Shown: positions 44,601 through 52,924 of the stretch, piece by piece | How the letters are laid out: each line of letters starts with the position of its first letter | How positions within the stretch are numbered: position 1 is the stretch's first letter | Assembly: GCF_014646295.1 (NCBI RefSeq) | Contig: NZ_BMNE01000002.1 | Span: forward strand, 807,440 to 871,439 | Direction of reading: 5' to 3' | From: Nocardia rhizosphaerihabitans | GTDB taxonomy: Bacteria; Actinomycetota; Actinomycetes; Mycobacteriales; Mycobacteriaceae | Length of the DNA: 64,000 bases | Made by a program: the position numbers and the translations under genes | The notes under the pieces: generated by a model | What the model was told of the DNA's origin: nothing | What the model saw: the letters and a program-made list of their open reading frames with translations, nothing else | Databases searched by the model: none

Positions 44601-45272
44601 GAGCACGTCGACCATCCGGGCTTCCTGCCCGAACCCCTTCACCACCCGCACTCCGGTGACGGTCTGCTCGACGTGTTCGGCGAGGTCGGCGGCGCGCTGC
44701 TGGGCCGACCAGGTCGCCGCGTACAGCCGCGGCCGCAATCGCAGCACCACCACCGCCATCGCGGGCGCGACCAGCAGCGCTGCCAGCGCCAGCGGCGGGC
44801 TCAGCCACACCATCACCACCGCCGACAGCACGAACTGCAGCACCGCCAGCCCCGACCACGGGACCATCGCCAGTAGTCCCTGCACCAGTTGCAGGTCGGT
44901 GATCGAGCGCGAGACCACCTGTCCGGTGCGGATCGCGTCCTGGCCGGCTCCGTCGAGCCGTTGCAGGGCGGCGAGCAGCGAAACCCGCAGGCTGTGCTGC
45001 ACTTCCAGCGACAGCTTGCCCGCCCAGAGCCTGCGCGCGAAGGTGACGAAGAACCGGCCGACGGCGAGCAGCGCGAGCAGCGCGGCGGCGGTGCCGATGA
45101 CGGTGGTGTCGCCCGCGACGGCGGCGTCGACGGCGCGTTTGGTCGCCAGCGGCGCGGCGATCGACACCGCCGCACCGGCCAGCACCGAGAAAGTGATGCC
45201 CGTGAGCAGGCGGGGGTGCTGCAGGCTCAGGTGCCAGAGTCTGCGGATCCAGCCGGGGTCGGTGGCGGCCAC
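41649..45272 (-). CDS. Tandem-fused ABC multidrug exporter (Rv0194-like)
   Basis: A 1207-residue full ABC exporter in one chain: membrane domain, ATPase, membrane domain, ATPase. The first ATPase has GPAGSGKST and LSGGQRQRIALARAL, the second has GATGAGKST and LSAGQRQLIALARAE. The D-loops are DDATSAVD and DEATSTLD. The fused layout and sequence recall M. tuberculosis Rv0194, a multidrug exporter. The GTG at 45272 lies six bases after the ABC-2 permease stop; the frame is open far upstream, but that part overlaps the permease in another frame and is not coding. Confidence 0.9.
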   Translation of the reverse strand: MAATDPGWIRRLWHLSLQHPRLLTGITFSVLAGAAVSIAAPLATKRAVDAAVAGDTTVIGTAAALLALLAVGRFFVTFARRLWAGKLSLEVQHSLRVSLLAALQRLDGAGQDAIRTGQVVSRSITDLQLVQGLLAMVPWSGLAVLQFVLSAVVMVWLSPPLALAALLVAPAMAVVVLRLRPRLYAATWSAQQRAADLAEHVEQTVTGVRVVKGFGQEARMVDVLEDHSRRLFAERLRAARINARFAPVVSALPQAGLVAVIIVGGVLARHGAIGVGTFLAFTAYLATMTSSARTITSVVIMGQLTKAAVDRVFQVIDAAPVLVDPEQPVTVPPGPLGIEFDAVSFGFDADQPVLQNLDLTVRPGETVAIIGPAGSGKSTLSLLLPRFYAPDAGRISLVGADGTRADLADLRAEDLRGALGVVFDDPFLFSDTIAANIALGRPEATDAEIAAAATAAAADEFIAALPDGYDTVIGERGLTLSGGQRQRIALARALLTRPRVLVLDDATSAVDAVTEAEIFRRLPDPGGRTTLILAHRESTLAQADRVIRLPAPTGSAVPVATSLTKRLPDGGRPRSMSAASADLSETPELRAAVDALPPATEEPGLPGDLRAPQPDFGLRALLRPVRGLVAAVMLLLIADALIGVAFPPLVRYAIDTGVTAGDGTALAVAGAIGIGLVLTGLVVGVAVTVLTARTGERVLFGLRVRSYAQLQRLGLDFYERELSGRIMTRMTTDVDALSTFLQTGVATGLVGLITLIGVAAGLVFIDAGLALIVLATVPPMLLATLAFRRVSSVAYSVSRERVSAVNADFQENIAGLRAVQAARNEPTAARRFTEYSHRYRDARIRAQRAIAAYFSFGLAWADLALAVVVYLGANAVAGGRTTTGTLVAFVLYLGLLFGPIQELSQVFDGYQQARVGLRRIGDLLRTESSIAADPPDALTIDRLAGEIVFDDVHFRYPGANTPALDGVSFTVPAGTTLALVGATGAGKSTIVKLLARLYDLPEDPAAGSIRVDGVDLRKFVLTDYRTRLGIVPQEAHLFTGDVASNIAFGQPFATTVDISIAAEKVGAAEMIAGLPRKMNQPVGERGRGLSAGQRQLIALARAELVDPDLLLLDEATSTLDPDTEASVLVASRSLARGRTTVVVAHRLATAARADLIGVVEQGRVVEFGAHEELLARGGRYARLWAAGAEAEGILSARDRSSPRRSGQ

Positions 45273-45277
45273 CGGCG

Positions 45278-46060
45278 CTACAGGTCGCGGGTGCGCAGGT
45301 CCCACCAGCCCGCGGCGCCGATCGCGGCCGTCCACAGCACGAGCATCACCAGGGCGGCCGGTGTCGGTGCGAAGACCTCGGCCTCCTGGAACGAACCGGC
45401 GCTCACCCCGGCGACGGTCGCGGAGACGGGCAGGATGGCCGCGAAGCCACCGGCCCCGAAGCCCTTGGCCACCACCCAGATCAGCGGCTCGAGCACGAAC
45501 GCCCAGCCGAGCACCAGCCAGATCGCCCCGCTGACCGTGCGCAGCAGCAGCCCGATGCCCGCCCCGATCACCGCCCAGCACATGGCGACCAGCAGGCCGG
45601 CGCCGAGCACCTCGATCAGCTGCCAGCCCAGCTCGAACTTGCCGCGCCCGGCGACCAGCAGCGCCAGGAGACTCGCCAGTTCGGCGGCCAGCGCCACGGC
45701 GAAGGCGAACGCGGCGGTCGTGGCGTACTTCGCGGTCGCCAGCCGATCGCGGTCGGGCGCGAACAGTACGGTCAGCGCCATGGTCTTGCGCCGGTACTCG
45801 CCGCCGGTCGCGGCGATGCCGAGCATCGCGGCCACCACGAACACCGCGATCATCCCGAGATAGAGCCCGATCGTGGCAGCGCCGGTGGCGGGCTGACCCT
45901 TCGGATCGGCCGGCCCGGACATGAGCGCGGTGATCAGCGTCGCGACCAGCGCCAGCACGACGGGCGCGCCGAGCAGCAGGCGGGCCGGGCGCACCGCGAC
46001 GATCTTGCGCGCCTCGGACTCGATGCCGGGCAGGAGATCGGCGGGCAGCACAGAGGTCAT
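45278..46060 (-). CDS. ABC-2-type transporter permease
   Basis: A 260-residue membrane protein with six hydrophobic helices and the ABC-2 layout: a long N-terminal cytoplasmic part, ATGGEYRRKTMALTVLFAPDR in the first loop and a final helix before WWDLRTRDL. It overlaps the ATPase gene by four bases and serves as its membrane partner. The substrate may be a lipid or peptide antibiotic; this is a family guess only. Confidence 0.85.
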   Translation of the reverse strand: MTSVLPADLLPGIESEARKIVAVRPARLLLGAPVVLALVATLITALMSGPADPKGQPATGAATIGLYLGMIAVFVVAAMLGIAATGGEYRRKTMALTVLFAPDRDRLATAKYATTAAFAFAVALAAELASLLALLVAGRGKFELGWQLIEVLGAGLLVAMCWAVIGAGIGLLLRTVSGAIWLVLGWAFVLEPLIWVVAKGFGAGGFAAILPVSATVAGVSAGSFQEAEVFAPTPAALVMLVLWTAAIGAAGWWDLRTRDL

Positions 46061-47028
46061 CGTGGCATCCCATACGAGGTCGGCGCCGGGGCGAACGCGG
46101 CGGGGTTCGCCGCCTGCACGGGCGGGGAGTGCCGGTGCCTGCGCGGTTTGGTCAGCGAGGCGAGCACCCGGTCGGGGTGGATCGGGTCGGTGACGATGCT
46201 GCCGATCCGCACCTGCGCGGCCTCGGCGACCGAGCGGATGGTCGACTCGCTCGCCTCGGCGACGGCCAGCCGTCCGTCGGGTCGCATCACCGCGTCGGTG
46301 AAGCCCTGTGCGGCCAGCGCGGTGGCCAGCGCGATCGAGGGCGAGGCGGCCACGACCAGCCGGTCGGGGTGCCCGCGCCGCAACTTGGCCGGAGTGCCCT
46401 GCCAGACGACGGTGCCCTCGCTCAGCACGACCAGCTGGTCGGCCGTCGACACCACGTCGGCGAGCTTGTCGGAGCTCATCAGCACGGTGCCGCCGCGGCC
46501 GACATGGCTGCGTAGCAGTTCGTGCAGCCAGCCGCGTTCGAAGCTGTCGGCGCCGGTGAACGGATCGTCGAGCACGAGCAGCGGGGGATCGGCCAGCAGC
46601 GCGGTCGCCAGCGCGAGCCGGGTCTGCTGACCCGGATGCAGCTGGGCGACAACGGTATCGGCGATCGCGGCGAGCCCGGTCTCCGCGAGCACGGCGTCGA
46701 CGCGCCGCCGCCTCGCTCCGGCGAGCGGGGCGTAGCAGCGCAGATGATCGCGGACCGTGCGCTCCGGATGCAGGCCGCGCGGGCTCAGCACCGCCCCGAC
46801 CGAGCCCGGACCGGTGCCGGGTACGCCGATGTCGACGCTGCCGGTGGTCGGCTGCTGCAGACCGAGCACGATCCGCAGCAGCGTCGACTTGCCCGCGCCG
46901 GTGGGCCCGACGAGCGCGGTGACCGCACCGGCGGGCACCGCGAAGTCGATGTCGTGCACGGCGCCGACCAGGTCGAACTGTTTGCCGACGCCGCGCACTC
47001 GCACAGCGTCGCCGGGCCGCCCGCTCAC
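46057..47028 (-). CDS. ABC transporter ATP-binding protein with an altered signature motif
   Basis: A 323-residue ATPase. Walker A is GPTGAGKST and Walker B is LLVLDDPFTG, with Asp in place of the usual catalytic Glu. The signature is LHPGQQTRLALA instead of LSGGQ. A C-terminal extension of about 90 residues follows the usual ATPase core and ends in a Pro/Ala/His-rich tail. The missing glutamate and the altered signature suggest slow or regulated hydrolysis. It overlaps the genes on both sides by four bases. Confidence 0.83.
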   Translation of the reverse strand: MSGRPGDAVRVRGVGKQFDLVGAVHDIDFAVPAGAVTALVGPTGAGKSTLLRIVLGLQQPTTGSVDIGVPGTGPGSVGAVLSPRGLHPERTVRDHLRCYAPLAGARRRRVDAVLAETGLAAIADTVVAQLHPGQQTRLALATALLADPPLLVLDDPFTGADSFERGWLHELLRSHVGRGGTVLMSSDKLADVVSTADQLVVLSEGTVVWQGTPAKLRRGHPDRLVVAASPSIALATALAAQGFTDAVMRPDGRLAVAEASESTIRSVAEAAQVRIGSIVTDPIHPDRVLASLTKPRRHRHSPPVQAANPAAFAPAPTSYGMPR

Positions 47029-47762
47029 CGCTTCTTCGCCGGCGCGGCGTTCTTCGCCGGGGTGGCGTCGATGGCGGGCAGCGGATCGGCGTCGATGACG
47101 CGGTGCAGCGGGGTCGGCCAGAACGCGGGCGCCGGCCCGAAAGCCTTGCGCGCGTTGTCGACCGTTATCCTGCCCAGCGCCCGGTTACCCGCACCGCCGA
47201 TGGCCGCGCCGATGCCGGCGGGCAGGATCTTGCCCGCCATCAGCGCCGCGCGCTTGGTGATGAACCGCTTGATGAATTGCTGGAGCAGCTTGTTGTTGAT
47301 GGACGAGAGCCCGGGCACCTTGTTCGCGACCATGCCCGCCCAGTTCTTGGACGAGGTACCGAGGCCCTTCTGCACGATCGCCATGCCGGTGTCGCCGAGC
47401 ACGACCGCGAGCACCATCGCGCGCCGCGTCTCTTTGTCTTCGGGCTCGATGCCGTGGACGTAGGCCTCGGCGAGGGTGAACAGGGCCGAGGCCTCCATGA
47501 AGAACGCGGTCTCCGCGCTGATGGCGCCGAGCGCGGCCAGGGTGCCGATCCCCGGGACAGCCGCGGTCGCGCCGACCGCGGCGCCGCTGCCGGTGACGGC
47601 GAGCAGATACTGCTTCTCCAGCCGTTCCACGATCTGGGCGGGGCTCTCACCGGGATGACGTTCACGTAGGAATTCGACGTAGCGACGCACGGCGGGCGCC
47701 TGCAGTTTCGAACCGGTGTCGAGTACGTCGACCACGGCCTTTTCGATCGCTTTGTTGAACAC
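47025..47762 (-). CDS. Rv1249c-like conserved protein
   Basis: A 245-residue protein with Gly/Ala-rich hydrophobic stretches (GSGAAVGATAAVPGIGTLAALG and AGKILPAGIGAAIGGAGNRALG) between charged helices. It resembles the conserved protein encoded next to kgd in M. tuberculosis (Rv1249c). The GTG at 47762 was chosen because GAGGAGG precedes it by eight bases. It is first in the unit that continues with the ABC-2 system and the large exporter. Function unknown; peripheral membrane association is likely. Confidence 0.78.
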   Translation of the reverse strand: MFNKAIEKAVVDVLDTGSKLQAPAVRRYVEFLRERHPGESPAQIVERLEKQYLLAVTGSGAAVGATAAVPGIGTLAALGAISAETAFFMEASALFTLAEAYVHGIEPEDKETRRAMVLAVVLGDTGMAIVQKGLGTSSKNWAGMVANKVPGLSSINNKLLQQFIKRFITKRAALMAGKILPAGIGAAIGGAGNRALGRITVDNARKAFGPAPAFWPTPLHRVIDADPLPAIDATPAKNAAPAKKR

Positions 47763-47929
47763 GGCGTCGTCCTCCTCTTCGCCCCGACGAAACGAACTGT
47801 AGGGCACCGAGGTCCCCGACAGCTCATCATCTCAACGAGCACCGACACCCCGCTGGTTCCGCGTTGTGGGCGCGATCTCTACCCGGCGGGCACTGTCCGG
47901 AGAACCGACGCGGGTTCTACGCTGACCGG

Positions 47930-48724
47930 ATGAGTGCAACGCAGCCGACCCGATTGACGCGCGAGTTCACCGAAGCCGGTGCCGAGATCGCGACGATCAC
48001 CCTCGCCCACCCGCCGCTGAACCTCTTCGATCGCGAGCTCATGAACTCGCTCATCGCCGATATCGCCGCGGTGACCGCGCAGCCGCCGCGTGCGGTGCTG
48101 CTCAGGGCCGAGGGCAAGGTCGTCTCCGGCGGCGTCGACGTCAACGTCTTCGACGGGCGCAGTGTCGAGGAGGGCGCGCAGCTGTGGCGTGAGTTGTTCG
48201 CCCAGATCATCCACCCGCTCGAGGCGCTGCCGTGCCCGGTGGTGTTCGCCGCGCACGGGCTCACCCTCACCGCGGCCTTCGAGATCTCGCTGGCCTGCGA
48301 CATCATCCTGGCCGCGCCGAAGGCGAAGTTCGGGCTGGTGGAGACGGTCGTCGGCCTGACCCCGTCGATGGGCGGCCCGCAGCGGCTGGCCGAGCGGGCC
48401 GGTTCGGGTCGCGCCCGCGAATTCGTGATGACCGGCGACCTCTACGACGCGGCGACGATGGCGGAGTGGGGCGTGGTCAACGCGATCCACGAGGATCTCG
48501 ACACCGCCGCCCGCGCGCTGGTCACCCGCCTGGCCGACGGCCCGACCCGCGCGCACGCCGCGACCAAGCAGATCATCGAGGCGTGGCGTTCCGGCGGTGT
48601 GGCACACGCGGATTCGGTGACGCCGAAGGTCTCGGGCGAGCTGTTCGCCACCGACGACCTGCGCGGTGCCGTGCGCAGTTTCCTCGAGGTCGGACCCGGT
48701 AAGGCGACCTATCGCGGCGAATGA
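47930..48724 (+). CDS. Enoyl-CoA hydratase/isomerase family protein (crotonase)
   Basis: A 264-residue crotonase-fold enzyme acting on an acyl-CoA. The oxyanion-hole segments are SGGVDVNVF and HGLTLTAAFEISLACD, followed by FGLVETVVGLTPSMGG. The usual catalytic glutamates of true hydratases are only partly in place, so isomerase, hydrolase or other crotonase chemistry is possible. The ATG at 47930 starts the family-like sequence. It is divergent from the Rv1249c-like gene. Confidence 0.83.
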   Translation: MSATQPTRLTREFTEAGAEIATITLAHPPLNLFDRELMNSLIADIAAVTAQPPRAVLLRAEGKVVSGGVDVNVFDGRSVEEGAQLWRELFAQIIHPLEALPCPVVFAAHGLTLTAAFEISLACDIILAAPKAKFGLVETVVGLTPSMGGPQRLAERAGSGRAREFVMTGDLYDAATMAEWGVVNAIHEDLDTAARALVTRLADGPTRAHAATKQIIEAWRSGGVAHADSVTPKVSGELFATDDLRGAVRSFLEVGPGKATYRGE

Positions 48725-48747
48725 CCGCGCCGACTGCCTGACAATAC

Positions 48748-48763
48748 TGTGATCCACGTCATA
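48748..48763. promoter_or_regulatory. Possible CRP/GlxR-type site
   Basis: TGTGA, six bases, TCATA: one half matches the actinobacterial CRP half-site fully and the other at three of five positions. It lies 44 bases before the truncated ligase gene. Confidence 0.3.
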
Positions 48764-48806
48764 TAGTCACAGGTGCGGTGCTGCATCGACGTACGTGGAG
48801 GTCCGG

Positions 48807-50066
48807 ATGGGTCAGAGCGAGCACGAACCGGGCGCGACCATCATCGAGTTCCCTGCCAAGGGCGCGGCCGGGCGGCTGACCAGGGGCTCCGACGGCATCC
48901 TGCGCTACGGAGATCTCAGCCCGGCGCTCACCGAGCTGCTCGATCTGCGGGTGCACTCGTTCACCGGGCGGGAGGCGATCGTCGAGGTCGGCGGGCCGCG
49001 TCTGACCTATCGGGAACTGTGGCACAGCGCCTCGCGGATCGCGGGCGGCCTGCAGGACCACGGCGTCGGCTACGGCGACCGCGTCGCGGTGCACATGCCG
49101 ACGAGCGCGCGCTGGGTGCAGGCCTTCCTCGGCGCGCTGCTCTCCGGCGCGGTGCCGGTGCTGGTGCCCGACTCGCTGCCCGCCGCGATCGCCGAACGGG
49201 TGATCGCCGACAGCCGCGCCGATTTCGTGCTCGGCCCCGACGGTCCGCTGCCCGACAGCGCCGCCTACATCGATGACGGTGCGGCGCTGGATGATCCGGC
49301 GCTGCTCTGCTACACCGGCACCGCGGCCAGGCGGCCGGTGCCCACCGGCGTCGAGCTGACCAACGAGAACCTGCTCTCGGCGGTGTCCTCGGTGATCGGC
49401 GCGCTCGACCTGTCCGCCGACGGCATGCGCAACCTGGTGCTGTTGCCGCTGGCCCACGCCAGCGGTTGCGTCGACCAATTGCTGCCGACCTTCGCCGTCG
49501 GCGGCACGGTGGTGCTCGCGCCGGGCACGCGCGACCTCGCCGACGTGCTCGAGACCGAGCGGATCGACACCGTCTCGGCCACGCCGCGCATCTTCACCGG
49601 ACTCCTGCCCGAACTCGCCGCGCGGCCGACCGGCGCCGGCGTGCGGCGGATCAGCAAGGCCTGTCACCGGTCCGAACGGGCCGCCGCCGCGGCGCCTGCC
49701 ACGCTGACCGCGGCGCTGCGCGGGCTGTTCCCCGCGGCCAGGCAGTGGTCGGTCTGGGGCGCCACCGAGACCAGCGGCATCGGCCTGATGGTCGACGACA
49801 CCGACCTCGCCGAATCCGGGTCGGCCCTCGGATTCGCCTTCGGTGGCACGGAATTGGCGTTGTCCGGGCCGCAGGCGAGCGCGGGCCGCGGCGAATTGCT
49901 GTGCCGCGGACCGAATGTCAGCAGGCGCTACTGGAACGACCCCGACGCCTCGACGGCCCGCTTCAGCGGAACCTGGTTCCACACCGGCAATCTGGTGAGC
50001 ATCGAGGCCGACGGCCTGGTCCGCGCGGTGCTGCCGGTGCGGCAGCGCCGGGTCAGCGGGCTGTAG
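48807..50066 (+). CDS. Truncated, degenerate AMP-binding (acyl-CoA ligase-like) protein
   Basis: A 419-residue protein that matches the large N-terminal domain of ANL ligases but stops at the hinge. The phosphate loop is altered (CYTGTAARRPVPTGVELT at 168-185, lacking the SGTTGxPKG pattern). WGATE stands for YGxTE, and FHTGNL (391-396) has Asn where ATP-binding Asp is expected. The C-terminal domain with the catalytic lysine is absent. It is unlikely to make acyl-adenylate alone. It could be a decaying gene or a binding protein. The reading frame is intact over the whole length. GTGGAGG precedes the ATG at 48807. Confidence 0.78.
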   Translation: MGQSEHEPGATIIEFPAKGAAGRLTRGSDGILRYGDLSPALTELLDLRVHSFTGREAIVEVGGPRLTYRELWHSASRIAGGLQDHGVGYGDRVAVHMPTSARWVQAFLGALLSGAVPVLVPDSLPAAIAERVIADSRADFVLGPDGPLPDSAAYIDDGAALDDPALLCYTGTAARRPVPTGVELTNENLLSAVSSVIGALDLSADGMRNLVLLPLAHASGCVDQLLPTFAVGGTVVLAPGTRDLADVLETERIDTVSATPRIFTGLLPELAARPTGAGVRRISKACHRSERAAAAAPATLTAALRGLFPAARQWSVWGATETSGIGLMVDDTDLAESGSALGFAFGGTELALSGPQASAGRGELLCRGPNVSRRYWNDPDASTARFSGTWFHTGNLVSIEADGLVRAVLPVRQRRVSGL

Positions 50067-50067
50067 G

Positions 50068-50811
50068 TCAGATCAGGCGGGTGCGCAGGGCCTCGCGCAG
50101 CGGGCCGGTGAGCCCGATCGCGCTGAGGTAGCCCTCGGTGCCGCCGTAGGTCTCGTGCACCGAAACGTCGGCGGTGCGCAGGTACTCCTCGTGCACGCCG
50201 AGCAGGTCGATCGACAGTGCCCCGTCCGTGGCGATCTTCGGCTCCAGCATCATCCGCAGCGGTTCGACGGCGGCATTGCTGGCGAGGTAGTCGGTGTAGA
50301 CGTCGTCCTCGGTGACGCCGACCGCGCGCAGCACGGTCGCGACCGCCCAGCCGGTGCGGTCCTTGCCCGCCGCGCAGTGCACCAGCGCGGCGCCGTCGCC
50401 CTCGGCGACGGAGGTGGCGAGGCGGATGATCGCCGCGTGCGCCTCCGGCATCACCGGAAACAGCCGGTAGACCTCGATCATGTGCGCCCGCGCGGAGGTC
50501 TTCTGCGCCTCGTGCGGCGGCGCCTCGCCCATCCTGGAGTCGAACGGGGTGACGTGCAGGCGCACGCCGTCGGGCAGGGTGTCGTGGCCGATGTGGTCGA
50601 TCTCGGCGAGGCCGCGCAGATCGTGCACGTCGGTGACGCGCAGTGTGCGCAGGGTGTCGTGGCCCTTCGCGTCGAGTCCGCTCAGCTGAGCCGAGCGCAG
50701 CAGCACCCCGGGGCGGGTCGTCGTTCCGTCGGCGGTGCGCAGCCCGCCCACATCGCGGAAATTGAAGGTGCCGCTGATGGCGAACTGGTCGGCAGGAGGC
50801 GAGAGAGTCAC
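50068..50811 (-). CDS. PtpB-like protein tyrosine/lipid phosphatase
   Basis: A 247-residue cysteine phosphatase. The P-loop HCAAGKDRTG (145-154) has Cys146 and Arg152 and the Lys-Asp typical of the PtpB group, which removes phosphate from phosphotyrosine and phosphoinositides. The N-terminal NFRDVGG and C-terminal HETYGGTEGYL segments also match M. tuberculosis PtpB. No signal peptide is visible. It is convergent with the truncated ligase, with one base between the stops. Confidence 0.87.
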   Translation of the reverse strand: MTLSPPADQFAISGTFNFRDVGGLRTADGTTTRPGVLLRSAQLSGLDAKGHDTLRTLRVTDVHDLRGLAEIDHIGHDTLPDGVRLHVTPFDSRMGEAPPHEAQKTSARAHMIEVYRLFPVMPEAHAAIIRLATSVAEGDGAALVHCAAGKDRTGWAVATVLRAVGVTEDDVYTDYLASNAAVEPLRMMLEPKIATDGALSIDLLGVHEEYLRTADVSVHETYGGTEGYLSAIGLTGPLREALRTRLI

Positions 50812-51211
50812 TTGTCCAGGTTATCGACGCGACGCCGGGCTCCGCGATGGAGTTCGCGGATCCGACACGCACTGTGTGGTGTCCGTTCCGCGGAGTGCCA
50901 CTGTGCTGTCGCCCACAGACACCCGGGGGCCGCCCGCGGTGACTTGTACACTCGACCAGGGGTCAGATGATGGCGTGGGGGTGCCGGATGCTGGGAATGC
51001 GAAGTAATTCAACCGTATGGTCGGTTTTACAAAAGGTCGCATTCGGATAACAAAACAATCTTTCAGTCTGAAAAGGACGGCTGAATCAGTTCGTGAATCC
51101 AGAAAACCTTCTAAGATCGAGCTCGCTGGATAGGTTGATCGCACCTGATCGATCTTCTCCACTTAGCTCGCATCGCCGCGGGCAGCGAAATTTGTTGCCG
51201 AGGAGTTGTCG
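50812..51211. other. 400-base non-coding stretch, partly AT-rich
   Basis: No gene can be supported. The right half (about 51000-51130) is much more AT-rich than anything nearby. At 51011-51026 it holds AACCG and CGGTT around six bases, a dyad of the kind used by TetR regulators. It separates the PtpB-like gene from an orphan TetR C-domain-like gene and probably holds promoters for both. Confidence 0.55.
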
Positions 51212-51691
51212 TTGAGCGCCAGTCGTGAACTTACCGAAACATCCGTGCGACCTGCCGTATGCCTGGCCGTGGAACAAGCCGCCGCGGGATGCGACGCCAC
51301 CGGTATCCGGGCGCTGCGCATGCTGCTGCACGCGGGCATGAGCGCCTACTGGCCGTTGGTGAAGGCCACGCCCTCCCGTCAGGTCGAGGCCTACGAGGCC
51401 ACGCTGCAGACGCTGCGGCAGCGATGGTCGCCCGCGGGCGGCAGCGTCGGCGACCCGACCGCGGCCGCGCTGTTCCATCAGCTCGACGACGAGGCTGCCG
51501 CCTTCCTCGGCCTGTGTGCCGAGCGCTCGGGCACGCAGTGGCTGGAGCCGCTGGACTCGGTGGCCACCTACGTGGTCTCGGTCCTCTACGGCGCGGTACT
51601 GCGCTGGCTCGCCGACGGCAACGACGAGACCACCCTCGTGGTGATCGACGACCTGGTCGGCTGCCTGACGCTCAAGGCCGTCGAAAGCTGA
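51212..51691 (+). CDS. TetR C-terminal-domain-like protein without HTH
   Basis: About 159 residues, all helical. The sequence resembles the ligand-binding half of TetR proteins (AAAGCDATGIRALRMLLHAG, WLEPLDSVATYVVSVLYGAVLRWLADGND, then LDDLVGCL-like), but no helix-turn-helix precedes it in any frame I could read. The start is a TTG at 51212, seven bases after GAGGAG; TTG 51206 is the alternative. It could be a ligand-binding partner of a separate TetR or a remnant. Confidence 0.6.
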   Translation: MSASRELTETSVRPAVCLAVEQAAAGCDATGIRALRMLLHAGMSAYWPLVKATPSRQVEAYEATLQTLRQRWSPAGGSVGDPTAAALFHQLDDEAAAFLGLCAERSGTQWLEPLDSVATYVVSVLYGAVLRWLADGNDETTLVVIDDLVGCLTLKAVES

Positions 51692-51738
51692 CCCGTCCGA
51701 TGCTGGACGACTGACCAAATTGGTGGTTCAGTAGTCGC

Positions 51739-52917
51739 GTGACCCAGACGACACCGCTGCCCGGTCTGCACGCGGCGACCGCCGAACTCGACCCGCCGCT
51801 GGCCGCTCTCGACCTGACCGCCCTCGACGCCAATGCCGCCGATCTGGTCCGCCGCGCGAACGGCGTCGCGGTCCGCGTCGCCAGCAAGTCGGTGCGCTGC
51901 CGCGCCGTGCTCGAACGCGTCCTCGGTGCCGGCCTCACCGCGCAGGGCGGCTTCGCGGGCATCATGGCCTACTCGCTGCGCGAGGCCATCTGGCTGACCC
52001 GCCTCGGCGCCCGCGACATCCTGCTCGGCTACCCGGTCACCGACCGGGCCGCGCTGGCCGAACTCGCCGCCGACCCGCTCCTGCTCGGTTCGATCACCCT
52101 GATGATCGACGACGTTGCCCAGCTCGAACTCACCCGTGCCGCACTCGGCACCGATCTGGTCCGCCCCCGCGTCTGCCTCGACGTCGACGCCGCCCTGCGG
52201 ATCGGCCCGCTGCACCTGGGCACCCGCCGCTCGCCGGTGCGCACCCCCGATCAGGCCGCCGTGCTGGCCACCGAGGCACGCAGGCGCGGGTTCGACGTGG
52301 TCGGCGTGATGACCTACGAGGCCCAGATCGCCGGCCTGCCCGACAGCAACCCCGCGGTGCGGGTGGTCAAGCGCCTGTCGGCCGTCGAGATCGGCCGCAG
52401 GCGCGGCCAGGTGCTCGACGCGGTGCGCATGGTGACCGGGCCGCTCGAGATCGTCAACAGCGGCGGCACCGGGTCGATCGAGGTGTCGATCACCGATCCC
52501 GATGTCACCGAGGTGACCGCGGGGTCCGGGCTGTATGTGCCGACCCTGTTCGACCACTACCGCTCGTTCACCCCGCGCCCCGCGCTGTTCTTCGCCACCC
52601 CGGTGCTGCGCAAGCCGACCCCGACCATCGCCACCGTGTTCGCGGGCGGCTACATCGCCTCCGGTCCGGCGGGACCGAGCCGGGTGCCGCTGCCGGTGTG
52701 GCCCGCGGGCCTGAAGCTGCTGGGCTCCGAAGGCGCCGGCGAGGTGCAGACCCCGCTGGCGGGCGGCGCGGAACTCGAGATCGGCGATCGCGTGTGGTTC
52801 CGGCACGCCAAGGCGGGCGAGCTGTGCGAGCGGTTCGACCAGATCCACCTGGTCGACGAATCGGGTTCGCGGACAACGGTTCCGACCTACCGCGGCGAGG
52901 GTCGGTGCTTCGGCTGA
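51739..52917 (+). CDS. PLP fold-type III enzyme (alanine racemase/D-threonine aldolase-like)
   Basis: A 392-residue protein of the DSD1/D-threonine aldolase group. The PLP lysine is Lys50 in RVASKSVR, at the end of the first strand of the barrel. The C-terminal HAKAGELCERF holds a His and Cys placed as the zinc ligands of D-serine dehydratase/D-threonine aldolase. Databases often label such proteins amino acid deaminase/aldolase. The substrate is probably a D-amino acid, inferred from the family. The GTG at 51739 is the only good start. Confidence 0.8.
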   Translation: MTQTTPLPGLHAATAELDPPLAALDLTALDANAADLVRRANGVAVRVASKSVRCRAVLERVLGAGLTAQGGFAGIMAYSLREAIWLTRLGARDILLGYPVTDRAALAELAADPLLLGSITLMIDDVAQLELTRAALGTDLVRPRVCLDVDAALRIGPLHLGTRRSPVRTPDQAAVLATEARRRGFDVVGVMTYEAQIAGLPDSNPAVRVVKRLSAVEIGRRRGQVLDAVRMVTGPLEIVNSGGTGSIEVSITDPDVTEVTAGSGLYVPTLFDHYRSFTPRPALFFATPVLRKPTPTIATVFAGGYIASGPAGPSRVPLPVWPAGLKLLGSEGAGEVQTPLAGGAELEIGDRVWFRHAKAGELCERFDQIHLVDESGSRTTVPTYRGEGRCFG

Positions 52918-52924
52918 GCCGGCC

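Noticed and set aside
45273..46073. Upstream extension of the large ABC exporter into a 1474-residue protein
   Set aside because: The extension overlaps the ABC-2 permease in another frame and is Arg/Gly/Ala shadow sequence. A GTG just after the permease stop gives a normal exporter start.
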